Below the pieces are notes generated by a model. The model ran no database searches and was not told the DNA's origin. It saw only the letters and a program-made list of their open reading frames with translations. The position numbers and the translations under genes are program-made. Below, piece after piece: positions 20,267 to 30,895 of a DNA stretch of 42,500 nt. This stretch comes from Neocallimastix lanati (nom. inval.) (lineage: Eukaryota > Neocallimastigomycota > Neocallimastigomycetes > Neocallimastigales > Neocallimastigaceae). The number at the start of each line of letters is the position of its first letter. Positions within the stretch are counted from its first letter, which is position 1. The DNA is taken from contig JACVTC010000031.1 in assembly GCA_016946835.1 (NCBI GenBank), positions 1-42,500 of the forward strand, given 5' to 3'.

Positions 20267-21946
20267 ATGAATTTTCATTACATTAAATTTATTATTTCCA
20301 TTAAAATTATCCAGAATAAAACCAGTCCAAAATAACATCCAAATCAAATGCATTTTGTGGGTATTTTATTTATGCCAAAAACAGGCCAAACAGCCTATAT
20401 CCAATATCTATGTATTGATAGCTGTTTTTTAGCATATACAATCATTTACTATTATTATTGTTTTTTTTTTAATTTTAATTAAATTATTCTATATTTAATT
20501 TTTTTATTTTCATTTTTTATTTTCATTTTTTAATTTTATTAAATTAATCTATAAATTATTCTATATTTAATTTTTTTATTTTCATTTTTTATTTTCATTT
20601 TTTATTTTCATTTTTTAATTTTATTAAATTAATCTATAAATTATTCTATATTTAATTTTTTTATTTTCATTTTTTATTTTCATTTTTTAATATGAATTTT
20701 TTTAAATTAATCTATAAATTATTCTATATTTTATTTTTTTATTTTCATTTTTTATTTTCATTTTTTAATATGAATTTTTTTAAATTAATCTATAAATTAT
20801 TCTATATTTAATTTTTTTATTTTCATTTTTTATTTTCATTTAATTATTTTTTTTTCTTTATTTTTAATATTACATTACTTTCAATATTATTAATTTCATT
20901 TTAAATCATTTTATTTTTTTTTTTCTTACTTTTTATAATATATAAATTTTATTTAATTATACTATTCTTATTTTTAAATTATTAATATATTAAATTTTAT
21001 TATTAATATAAAATTCTATAAAGTAAAAAATATACACAAAAACATTTCTCCACTTATTTAGTTGTTTTTTTTTTTTTTTTTTATATTTTTTACTCTTTCC
21101 ATATATTTTTTTTTAAAAAAAATGAAAATAAATAAAATGAATTTTCATTACATTAAATTTATTATTTCCATTAAAATTATCCAGAATAAAACCAGTCCAA
21201 AATAACATCCAAATCAAATGCATTTTGTGGGTATTTTATTTATGCCAAAAACAGGCCAAACAGCCTATATCCAATATCTATGTATTGATAGCTGTTTTTT
21301 AGCATATACAATCATTTACTATTATTATTGTTTTTTTTTTAATTTTAATTAAATTATTCTATATTTAATTTTTTTATTTTCATTTTTTATTTTCATTTTT
21401 TATTTTCATTTTTTAATTTTATTAAATTAATCTATAAATTATTCTATATTTAATTTTTTTATTTTCATTTTTTATTTTCATTTTTTAATATGAATTTTTT
21501 TAAATTAATCTATAAATTATTCTATATTTTATTTTTTTATTTTCATTTTTTATTTTCATTTTTTAATATGAATTTTTTTAAATTAATCTATAAATTATTC
21601 TATATTTAATTTTTTTATTTTCATTTTTTATTTTCATTTAATTATTTTTTTTTCTTTATTTTTAATATTACATTACTTTCAATATTATTAATTTCATTTT
21701 AAATCATTTTATTTTTTTTTTCTTACTTTTTATAATAATATATAAATTTTATTTAATTATACTATTCTTATTTTTAAATTATTAATATATTAAATTTTAT
21801 TATTAATATAAAATTCTATAAAGTAAAAAATATACACAAAAACATTTCTCCACTTATTTAGTTGTTTTTTTTTTTTTTTTTTTTTATATTTTTTACTCTT
21901 TCCATATATTTTTTTTTAAAAAAAATGAAAATAAATAAAAAATAAA
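20267..21946. repeat. 870-bp tandem duplication, two near-identical copies
   Basis: ATGAATTTTCATTACATTAA starts copies at 20267 and 21137. Each has a less AT-biased head (AAACCAGTCCAAAATAACAT, GCCAAAAACAGGCCAAACAG), then a nested array containing TTTTTATTTTCATTTTTTAT and AATTAATCTATAAATTATTC. The tail in each is TTTTACTCTTTCCATATATT. The second copy has lost one subrepeat. No coding frame is evident in either. Confidence 0.93.
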
Positions 21947-22152
21947 TTAAAAAAAAACAAACAAATAATATATATAATTTATATTTTTTAGTATTTAAAC
22001 TTTATGAAAATATTTTAAAAATTTATAATATATATTAAAAAAATTAAAATATTTTCAAATATTTAAATAATGAAAATATTTTAAAAATATAACATATATA
22101 TTAAAATTTAGATTAAAATATTTTCAAAAATTTAAATAAACAATTAATTTAT

Positions 22153-25100
22153 TTATTGTTCATCGGCAGAATCTTCAGCTTCTTCAATGTTGGCATCAAC
22201 TTCTTCAGCAGAATCAACTCCTTCATCGTTGGCTGGTTCAGCATCAACTTCTTCAGCTGATTGTTCAGCAGCTTCAGTTTGCTGTGGTTCTTCAGCATCA
22301 ACTTCTTCATCAGCTCCTTCAGTTACTTCTTCAATAACAGTAGTTGTAATGTATTCAGTAACTTCTTCTTCGTCGTCAAGGTAAATTACTTCATCATCAG
22401 AATCGCAGTCTTCAACAGAAGAAACGGTGTGATCTTCAGATGGAGTTTCTTCCTTAGCTGGAGTTTCATCTTCTTCCTTAGCTGGGGTTTCTTCCTTAGC
22501 TGGGGTTTCATCTTCTTCCTTAGCTGGATTTTCATCGTTAACGACTTCATCACCAGATTCACAGTCTTCTTCATTATCGACAGTGTATTCTTCTTCTTCA
22601 GCTGGGTTTTCCTTAACTGGAGCTTCTTCATCATTAGATTCTTCAGCCTTGTCATTAACATTTTCTGGAGCTTCAGTTTCTTCTTCAGCTGGGTTTTCCT
22701 TAGCTGGAGTTTCTTCCTTAGCTGGAGTTTCATCTTTAGCTGGAGTTTCTTCCTTAGCTGGAGTTTCATCTTTAGCTGGAGTTTCATCTTTAGCTGGAGT
22801 TTCTTCGTTAACGACTTCATCACCAGATTCACAGTCTTCTTCATTGTCGACAGTGTATTCTTCTTCTTCAGCTGGGTTTTCCTTAACTGGAGCTTCTTCA
22901 TCATTAGATTCTTCAGCCTTGTCATTAACATTTTCTGGAGCTTCAGTTTCTTCTTCAGCTGGGTTTTCCTTAGCTGGAGTTTCATCAGCTGGAGTTTCAT
23001 CAGCTGGAGTTTCTTCTGGAGTCTTAATGACTACTTCATCACCAGATTCACAGTCTTCTTCATTGTCGACAGTGTATTCTTCTTCTTCAGCTGGGTTTTC
23101 TTTAGCTGGAGCTTCTTCATCATTAGATTCTTCAGCCTTGTCATTAACATTTTCTGGAGCTTCAGTTTCTTCTTCAGCAGATTCTTCAGCAGCTGGGTTT
23201 TCCTTAGCTGGAGTTTCTTCAGCTGGGTTTTCTTCCTTAGCTGGAGTTTCTTCAGCTGGGTTTTCTTCCTTAGCTGGAGTTTCGTCAGCTGGTTTTTCTT
23301 CAACATCAGAATTTTCAGCAACTGGGTTTTCTTCCTTAGCTGGAGTTTCGTCAGCTGGAGTTTCTTCCTTAGCTGGAGTCTTAATGACTACTTCATCACC
23401 AGATTCACAGTCTTCTTCATTGTCGACAGTGTATTCTTCTTCTTCAGCTGGGTTTTCCTTAGCTGGAGCTTCTTCATCATTAGATTCTTCAGCCTTATCA
23501 TTAACATTTTCTGGAGCTTCAGTTTCTTCTTCAGCAGATTCTTCAGCAGCTGGGTTTTCCTTAGCTGGGGTCTCATCAGCTGGGTTTTCTTCCTTAGCTG
23601 GAGTCTTAATGACTACTTCATCACCAAATTCACAGTCTTCTTCATTACTGACGGTGTATTCTTCAGCTGGAGTTTCATCATCTGGAGTTTCTTCCTTAGC
23701 TGGAGTCTTAATGACTACTTCATCACCAGATTCACAGTCTTCTTCATTGTCGACAGTGTATTCTTCTTCTTCAGCTGGGTTTTCTTTAGCTGGAGCTTCT
23801 TCATCATTAGATTCTTCAGCCTTGTCATTAACATTTTCTGGAGCTTCAGTTTCTTCTTCAGCTGGGTTTTCCTTAGCTGGAGTTTCATCAGCTGGAGTTT
23901 CTTCATCATTAGATTCTTCAGCAGCTGGGTTTTCCTTAGCTGGAGTTTCCTTAGCTGGAGCTTCTTCATCATTAGATTCTTCATCAGCTGGGTTTTCCTT
24001 AGCTGGGGTTTCCTTTGATGGAGTTTCCTTAGCTGGAGCTTCTTCATCATTAGATTCTTCAGCAGCTGGGTTTTCCTTAGCTGGGGTTTCCTTTGATGGA
24101 GTTTCCTTAGCTGGAGCTTCTTCATCATTAGATTCTTCAGCAGCTGGGTTTTCCTTAGCTGGGGTTTCCTTTGATGGAGTTTCCTTAGCTGGAGCTTCTT
24201 CATCATTAGATTCTTCAGCAGCTGGGTTTTCCTTAGCTGGGGTTTCCTTTGATGGAGTTTCCTTAGCTGGAGCTTCTTCATCATTAGATTCTTCAGCAGC
24301 TGGGTTTTCCTTAGCTGGAGTTTCCTTAGCTGGAGCTTCTTCATCATTAGATTCTTCAGCAGCTGGGTTTTCCTTAGCTGGAGTTTCCTTAGCTGGAGCT
24401 TCTTCATCATTAGATTCTTCAGCAGCTGGGTTTTCCTTAGCTGGAGTTTCTTCCTTAGCTGGGGCTTCATCACCAGAATCTTCAACATTTTCAAGGGCTG
24501 GAGCTTCAGTGCCTTCTTCATTTTCAGAATTTTGTCCTTCAACTGGAGCTTCATTAACATCTTCTTCTTCTTCAGCTGGATTTTCTTCCTTGGCTGGAGT
24601 TTCTTCATTAGCTGGAGCATCTTCATCCTCTGAACCTAAACCAAGAGCATCTTTGATAGTGTCAATAACTTCTTCAACACCATCAACGATCTTTTCTGGA
24701 ATAGTTTTGTTTTCATCTTCAGCAGATGAATCTTCGGTATCTTCTAATTTTTTGGCTGGAACATCTTCAGAAGAAGATTGTTCATCAGCGACATCACTTG
24801 GTTCAGCAGCTTCAGTATTGTCTTCTTCATCATCATCAGCATCATCCTCATCACCTAATTCATTAGTTGGATTTTCTTCTTCACCATCTTCAATTAATGA
24901 AGTTTCTTCTTCAGAATCATCTTCCTCTACATTATCAGCACCTTCTGTAGTATCTGGAACTTCTTCTTCATTAGAATCTTCATTATTTTCTAATACTGGT
25001 AATTCTGGAACATTGTTTTCTTCAGCAGAAAGTTCTGCTTCAGTTTTATCTAAAACATTTTCTGGAGCAGTAACTTCATCAGCTGAAGCTTCAGCAATGT

Positions 25101-25194
25101 CTGAAACTTCATTAGCATTTGGAATTGGTGAAGCCATAACCATCATAGCGTAAGCAATGAAGGAAAGTAAGATATGTAAGTTCTTAATTTGCAT
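22153..25194 (-). CDS. 1013-aa secreted, extremely acidic repeat protein
   Basis: This is an intact frame from ATG (25192-25194). Residues 1-22 (start MQIKNLHILLSFIAYAM) look like a cleavable signal peptide. The rest is dominated by E, D, A, P, N and T, with very few aromatic residues. Residues of about 25-225 are non-repetitive and acidic. The centre is an array of units such as AEESNDEEAPAK and ETPAKENPA. The last 500 or so residues alternate ETEAPENVNDKAEESNDEEA with EEYTVDNEEDCESGDEVV. The only seven cysteines are one per YTVxNEEDC-type module, the last degenerate (HTVSSVEDCDSDDEV). I see no GPI-type or membrane C-terminus. An extracellular or cell-wall role is inferred from the signal peptide. 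I recognise no family. Confidence 0.9.
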   Translation of the reverse strand: MQIKNLHILLSFIAYAMMVMASPIPNANEVSDIAEASADEVTAPENVLDKTEAELSAEENNVPELPVLENNEDSNEEEVPDTTEGADNVEEDDSEEETSLIEDGEEENPTNELGDEDDADDDEEDNTEAAEPSDVADEQSSSEDVPAKKLEDTEDSSAEDENKTIPEKIVDGVEEVIDTIKDALGLGSEDEDAPANEETPAKEENPAEEEEDVNEAPVEGQNSENEEGTEAPALENVEDSGDEAPAKEETPAKENPAAEESNDEEAPAKETPAKENPAAEESNDEEAPAKETPAKENPAAEESNDEEAPAKETPSKETPAKENPAAEESNDEEAPAKETPSKETPAKENPAAEESNDEEAPAKETPSKETPAKENPAAEESNDEEAPAKETPSKETPAKENPADEESNDEEAPAKETPAKENPAAEESNDEETPADETPAKENPAEEETEAPENVNDKAEESNDEEAPAKENPAEEEEYTVDNEEDCESGDEVVIKTPAKEETPDDETPAEEYTVSNEEDCEFGDEVVIKTPAKEENPADETPAKENPAAEESAEEETEAPENVNDKAEESNDEEAPAKENPAEEEEYTVDNEEDCESGDEVVIKTPAKEETPADETPAKEENPVAENSDVEEKPADETPAKEENPAEETPAKEENPAEETPAKENPAAEESAEEETEAPENVNDKAEESNDEEAPAKENPAEEEEYTVDNEEDCESGDEVVIKTPEETPADETPADETPAKENPAEEETEAPENVNDKAEESNDEEAPVKENPAEEEEYTVDNEEDCESGDEVVNEETPAKDETPAKDETPAKEETPAKDETPAKEETPAKENPAEEETEAPENVNDKAEESNDEEAPVKENPAEEEEYTVDNEEDCESGDEVVNDENPAKEEDETPAKEETPAKEEDETPAKEETPSEDHTVSSVEDCDSDDEVIYLDDEEEVTEYITTTVIEEVTEGADEEVDAEEPQQTEAAEQSAEEVDAEPANDEGVDSAEEVDANIEEAEDSADEQ
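22440..24450 (-). repeat. In-frame minisatellite inside the acidic secreted gene
   Basis: Units such as CTTAGCTGGAGTTTC and GATTCTTCAGCAGCTGGGTT (plus strand) recur throughout. Four consecutive, almost identical units carrying TTTGATGGAGTTTCC lie at about 24000-24270. Long frames on the opposite strand are by-products of the repeat. Confidence 0.9.
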
Positions 25195-26292
25195 GATGAA
25201 TATTAAAATCTATATTAAAACTTTAAATTAAAAAAAGGTATATGTATAATTAAATTAAGATGTTAAATTCTATATTTTATATTATTAAAAGGTTTATTCC
25301 TTTCAATTAATTTATTTGTTTGTTTTTTTTTAAGTTTTTATTTTCTATTATTTTAACAAAACCGTGATATATATATATAATTTCTATAGTTTATAAATTA
25401 TATATATATATATTCTAAATAAAATAGAATAACTTTTTTTTTATTTTTTTTTTATAATTTTTTATATATGGAATATTGAAAAAAAAAGAAATAAAAGATT
25501 TTTTTTTTCTTTTATACCATTTTTAAATAAATAAATAAAAATAATAATAATTAAATTTTAAAAGAAAAATTATATTTAATATATTATTTAATATATTATT
25601 TAATATATTATTATATATAAACATATAATATTATAATATAAATTTAATATAAGATTTGATATATTTAATATAATTTAATTGGTTAATTTTTCTTGTAATG
25701 AAAAAAAATATATTGCTTTAATAAATTATTTATATTTATTATTATTGATATTTTATTTATATTTATTGTTATTGATATTTTATCCTATAAAAATTACAAG
25801 TAAATATTAATATTAATAAAAATTTATATTTAAAAATTATAATAAAAATTAAATAAAAATTATTATAATAATAAAAATTAATATTACAATATTAATAAAA
25901 ATGATAATAATAATAAATATTAATAAAAATTAATATTTAAAAATTATAATAATAAATATTAATATTTATAAAAATTAATATTTAAAAATTATAATAATAA
26001 ATATTAATATTTATAAAAATTAATATTTAAAAATTATAATAATAATAAATATTAATATTTATAAAAATTATAATAAAGATTATAATATAAATTATAATAA
26101 AAATTATAATAAATATTAATAATAAATATTAATAATTTTTAATAATTAATTATTTTATATAAATACATGTTTAAATTCTTTTGATTAATCCTTTGTAGGA
26201 TTATTGTAATTTAAATTATAGTAATAATTATATAAAATAATAATGTAATAAAATATTATTAAAATTAAATAAAATTTATATTTTAAACAAAA
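25195..26292. other. AT-rich spacer upstream of the acidic gene
   Basis: A poly-purine and TATA-rich stretch immediately precedes the start codon. From 25850 to 26110 there are short repeats of AATAAATATTAATATTTATA and AAAATTAATATTTAAAAATT. No gene is visible. Confidence 0.55.
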
Positions 26293-26360
26293 ATAAAATC
26301 TTTTATTAATATCAAATATAATAAAAATTATTATTAAATATTCTTATTAAAATCTTTTAT
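26293..26360. repeat. Isolated 54-bp minisatellite unit
   Basis: AAAATCTTTTATTAATATCA, AATATAATAAAAATTATTAT and TAAATATTCTTATTAAAATC match a little more than one unit of the 3.2-4.3 kb array. This shows the unit is dispersed in the genome. Confidence 0.85.
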
Positions 26361-26571
26361 AATAATAAATATTAATATTTAAAAATTACAATATATATTA
26401 TAATAAAAATTAATAATAAAAATTATAATAATAATAAATATTAAATTCAATAAAAATTAATATTTAAAATTTTATAATAAGAATTAATATTTAAAACATA
26501 TTTTATTTAAATAATATTTAAAGAGTATTTTATATTGTTCAAAAAATATTTTTTTTAAAACAAATTTAATC

Positions 26572-26624
26572 TTAAATAGTATTTAAAATTATTCCAGTCC
26601 TACTAAATTTTAAATACTATTTAA
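26572..26624. repeat. Perfect 19-bp inverted repeat
   Basis: TTAAATAGTATTTAAAATT (26572-26590) pairs exactly with AATTTTAAATACTATTTAA (26606-26624) over a 15-bp loop containing CCAGTCC. Confidence 0.85.
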
Positions 26625-26912
26625 CTAAAATAATAAAAATAAAAAAAATAAAAAAATAAAAAGTAACCAAAATATATTAAAATTAAAATTAAATTTTATT
26701 TTTATTAATATAAATAATATAATAATTAAATAATAATTAAATAATATAAAATAATATAAAATAATATAAAATAATATAAAATAATATAAATAATATAAAA
26801 TCAATATAAAATAATTTATTAATTTTTTAATTAAGATGTTTGTGTAACTGACACCGAAATAAAAAAAAAAAACAATAAATTTAAAGATTTAATTTATTGG
26901 AAAATAATTTTA

Positions 26913-27993
26913 ATTATTATTTATTATTTATTATTCCATTATTTATTATTTATTATTTATTAATAAATACTCTTTTCATTATTTAATTACTCAATTATTA
27001 TTTATTAATATATATTATTTCATTATTTCATTATTTATTATTTATTATTTATTATTTATTATTTATTATTTATTATTTATTATTTCATTATTTATTATTT
27101 ATTATTTATTATTTATTATTTATTATTTATTATTTATTATTTATTATTTATTATTTATTATTTATTATTTATTATTTATTATTTATTATTTATTATTTAT
27201 TATTTATTATTTATTATTTATTATTTATTATTTATTATTTATTATTTATTATTTATTATTTATTATTTATTATTTATTATTTATTATTTATTATTTATTA
27301 TTTATTATTTATTATTTATTATTTATTATTTATTATTTATTATTTATTATTTATTATTTATTATTTATTATTTATTATTTATTATTTATTATTTATTATT
27401 TATTATTTATTATTTATTATTTATTATTTATTATTTATTATTTATTATTTATTATTTATTATTTATTATTTATTATTTATTATTTATTATTTATTATTAA
27501 TTATATTATTTATTATTTATTATTTATATTGTTATTATTTATTATTTATTATTTATATTGTTATTATTTATTATTTATTATTTATTATTTATTATTTATT
27601 ATTTATTATATTATTTATTATTTATTATTTATTATTTATTAATAAATACTCTATTTATTATTTATTATTTATAATTTATTATTTATTATTTATTATTTAT
27701 TATTTATTAATAAATACTCTATTATTTATTATTTATTATTTATTATTTATTATTTATTAATAAATACTCTATTATTTATTATTTATGATTTATTATTTAT
27801 GATTTATTATTTATGATTTATGATTTATTATTTATTATTTATTATTTGTTATTTATTATTTATTATTTATTATTCAATTATTTATTATTCAATTATTTAT
27901 TATTTATTATTTATTATTTATTATTTATTATTTATTATTTATTATTTATTATTTATTATTTATTATTTATTATTTATTATTTATTATTTATTC
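26913..27993 (-). repeat. Heptanucleotide array (TTTATTA)n of about 1.1 kb
   Basis: There are roughly 150 units, long stretches of them perfect, with interspersed variants including TTAATAAATACTCT repeated near 26960, 27640, 27705 and 27760. It is the reverse complement of the motif at 16.4 kb. Frames across it are artefacts. Confidence 0.95.
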
Positions 27994-28017
27994 AATTATT
28001 AGTTTATTATTATTTTT

Positions 28018-28068
28018 TTGAATTTAATATTTCATTTTATTGAATAACAAATAAAATATTAAATTCAA
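28018..28068. repeat. 15-bp inverted repeat ending the heptanucleotide array
   Basis: TTGAATTTAATATTT (28018-28032) pairs exactly with AAATATTAAATTCAA (28054-28068). Confidence 0.8.
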
Positions 28069-28790
28069 TGAAAATTAAAATTAAAAAACAATATTTACAT
28101 ACAGTAATGTTTTTGTAATTATATATAATTAGATATAATTTTTTAATTTTTAATCTAATTTACAAAAAACATTGGTCTAATAAGAATAAATAATAATGTA
28201 TTAAATATTACCCTTCCCATTTGATAAATGAAGTAAATTAAATTAAATAATATGTGTATTGTATTAGATTTTCATTTTCATATTTATCTATTAATATGTG
28301 TATTAGATTTTCAAAGCATTATGAATAATGTATATATGCACATATTTATGTTTGTATTTATATTTTAACATTTTTCTTTATATATATATATATTTTTATA
28401 TATTTATTAAAATTATTTATTATTTATTATTATTATTAATTTGAATCTATTAATTATTTTATTATAAAATTAATTTTCTCTTCAATTTATAAAAAAAAAA
28501 AAAAAAGAAATTAATAAATAATTATTGTTAAAAAAGAAATTATTTTTTTTTTTTAACTATAAAAACAAATGTCTCCAATCCACAATATTCCCAATATCTT
28601 TCAATATTCAATATATTAATAAATATTAAATATTTATATTGATTTTAAATTCTATACTAAAATCAAATTATAATAGAATGTTTATTAAGATTTCGAATAT
28701 AAACATGGTATAATAGAGCAGTAAACAATTAATAAGTATATTTATTGGATTACAGTTTTTTGAAATATGTTCAAAATATGAAGAGATACT
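28069..28790. other. AT-rich spacer
   Basis: Apart from TATA-type microsatellites near 28380-28400 and a poly-A run near 28490, I see nothing that suggests a gene or RNA. Confidence 0.5.
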
Positions 28791-28920
28791 TTGATTTTTT
28801 TTTATTTCAATTATATAAATAATATTTATGATAATTCAGTAAAGTATATTTATTGGATTATGTTCAAATTATGAAGAGATAGCATAAATAATTATAATAA
28901 AAAAAAATTAAAGAATTAAA

Positions 28921-29280
28921 CAATATATATATATACTTTTTTTCAATTTTATATTATTTTAATAATACTTTTTTTATGATTTTTTTTTATTTCAATTATA
29001 TAAATAATATTTATGATAATTCAGTTAATTTTTATTATAATTTACATTATATATATAATATTTATGAAAATTTAGTTAATTACTGTTGTTATATAAATAA
29101 TTAACTAAATTTTTATTAAACAATATATATATATACTTTTTTTCAATTTTATATTATTTTAATAATACTTTTTTTATGATTTTTTTTTATTTCAATTATA
29201 TAAATAATATTTATGATAATTCAGTTAATTTTTATTATAATTTACATTATATATATAATATTTATGAAAATTTAGTTAAT
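28921..29280. repeat. 200-bp-period tandem duplication
   Basis: The 160 bp at 28921-29080 are repeated identically at 29121-29280. Each ends with the left arm AAAATTTAGTTAATTA of an inverted repeat. A shorter relative of the same sequence starts near 28791. Confidence 0.93.
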
Positions 29281-29396
29281 TATTTATATAACAACAGTAA
29301 TTAACATTATATATATAATATTTATGAAAATTTAGTTAATTATTTATATAACAACAGTAATTAACTAAATTTTCATAAATATTATATATATAATGT
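29067..29396. repeat. Palindrome cluster with a spacer in both orientations
   Basis: The same 16-bp left arm, AAAATTTAGTTAATTA, occurs at 29067, 29267 and 29327. It is followed each time by a 15-bp spacer and the complementary right arm, truncated in the middle copy. The spacer is CTGTTGTTATATAAA at 29083-29097 but its exact reverse complement, TTTATATAACAACAG, at 29283-29297 and 29343-29357. The third copy is a perfect 39-bp-arm palindrome (29304-29342 with 29358-29396). Confidence 0.92.
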
Positions 29397-29413
29397 AATA
29401 TTATTTGATACTT

Positions 29414-29473
29414 TAACAACGGCAACATTTATTTATATCTTTCAAATAATATAAATAAATGTTGCTGTTGTTA
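29414..29473. repeat. 25-bp-arm hairpin
   Basis: TAACAACGGCAACATTTATT (left arm from 29414) pairs with the arm ending at 29473 (AATAAATGTTGCTGTTGTTA), with one mismatch. Confidence 0.85.
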
Positions 29474-29520
29474 TATAAATAATATTTATGATAATTCAGT
29501 TAATTATATTACTTGATACT

Positions 29521-29582
29521 TTAACAACAGCAGAATTTATTTATATTTTTCAAATAATATAAATAAATGTTGCTGTTGTTAA
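29521..29582. repeat. 26-bp-arm hairpin, sister of the 29414 hairpin
   Basis: TTAACAACAGCAGAATTTAT (from 29521) pairs with AATAAATGTTGCTGTTGTTA (to 29581), with two mismatches. The loop (TTTTCAAATA) is almost that of the first hairpin. A single inverted arm of the same kind recurs near 29663-29695. Confidence 0.85.
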
Positions 29583-30099
29583 ACTTTCTATCATATATAA
29601 ATATAACAATATATATAGTGAATGAATTACATGCATGTTGCATATATTAGCATTAAAGCATAAACATATATAGCAACAACAATATTTATTTATATTATTT
29701 GAAACTATTAATAATATTTCAAATATAATTATTATAAAAATAATATAAAAATAATAATAATAAATGAATGAATGAATAAATAAATAAATAAATTATTAAT
29801 ATTTCAAAATTTAATTATATAAATAATATAAAATAATAATAATAATAAATGAATAATTAAATAAATAAATAAATTATTAATCCCTCCCCTTATATATAAT
29901 ATTCTTAAATTCCGGAATTAATATAGACTAAATACTGTCCTAACAGTGGGCCTAAGAGGGTTGCGCTAGTAACTGTCATTAATATACTTACGAGGGAATT
30001 CCTAGCATATAGTTTCATATACACGTAGCTTAACTACGAATAATCAATCTGCTAACTAAATACTAAGTGTGATCTAAAACAAATATGTGTAGTAACATA
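29583..30099. other. AT-rich spacer with a GC-richer island (29930-30065)
   Basis: The island reads CTGTCCTAACAGTGGGCCTA, AGAGGGTTGCGCTAGTAACT and CACGTAGCTTAACTACG. It has several short palindromes and no convincing frame. It directly precedes copy 2 of the dispersed repeat and may be part of that element. Confidence 0.4.
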
Positions 30100-30649
30100 T
30101 TTATATATTTAATAATTATTATTAAATATTAAATTTATATCTTTTTGATAATAATTTTTATAATATATTATTAATTATTCATTATTATATTATAATTACT
30201 ATTATAATATATACTAAATTACATATTATTTTATAATATATTAAATTATATATTTATTTTATAATTATATATTATTATATTAAAATATAATAATATTCTT
30301 ATATTTAACTTTAATAGGATTTGAATAATCTTATTTGATTTTATATTATATAATATATTATTATTTATATAATATATTATTATGTATTATTTTATATTTA
30401 TTTTATATTTTTACATATAATATACATTTATTATTTAAATATAGATATTGTATTCTTATATATATAATTTATATTATATGTTTAAAATATATTTCATATT
30501 GTTAAATTTATAATTTTAAAATGTAATTTCTTAATATTAATTTAGAAAGGGGTTTTTTTTAATTATTTAGGAAAAGTAATAATAAATTAAATAAAGATAT
30601 AACTATATTATTATAATTAAAATATAGCATATAAAAGTCCCATATATCA
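30100..30649. repeat. Dispersed repeat, copy 2 (matches 6625-7160)
   Basis: The alignment with copy 1 is nearly continuous, with one extra block of about 25 bp around 30320-30370. The match ends at CCCATATATCA, after which this copy continues into a GC-richer coding-like island rather than a hairpin. Confidence 0.85.
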
Positions 30650-30895
30650 AAGTGGGCTAACACGTGGCTCATTGAGTTAGGTTATTCTAACCTCGAAAAA
30701 GCATTCCAAGAAAAATCGTTCTAAAAATCTCAGCAATAATATGTATGGTTAGAGCGCCAATGCTGAATAAACAGTAAGGCTGTCCACTAGGGACTATATC
30801 CACCTGTGTAAAAGCACACCAAAGTGTTGTGACTACCTTAATATTCCCATGTCTTGAGAGGGGCTTAGGGCGATACACACCGGAAATAAAAAAAA
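30650..30895 (-). pseudogene. Unrecognised coding-like island
   Basis: On the minus strand an open frame of about 65 codons (stop near 30687) reads GVYRPKPLSRHGNIKVVTTL, then WCAFTQVDIVPSGQPYC, then IIAEIFRTIFLGML. Composition is ordinary protein-like, unlike the surrounding DNA. There is no ATG start, and both ends merge into AT-rich sequence. It could equally be untranslated mobile-element sequence. I do not recognise it. Confidence 0.3.

Noticed and set aside
22261-24018. 585-codon Phe/Ser/Trp-rich plus-strand frame
   Set aside because: Another shadow of the same repeat, with no start context or recognisable domain.
22583-25153. 856-codon plus-strand frame rich in Ser and Ala, antisense to the acidic secreted gene
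   Set aside because: It is a by-product of the stop-free codon repeat. The minus-strand frame has a signal peptide and coherent modules, and the antisense one does not.
26913-27993. CRISPR-like or telomere-like regular array
   Set aside because: The unit is 7 bp with no spacers, and the motif has no G-rich strand as telomeres do. It is a simple satellite.
29930-30065. Possible tRNA or structured RNA in the GC-richer island
   Set aside because: I could not draw a cloverleaf or find T-loop or anticodon-arm consensus. Only short palindromes are present.
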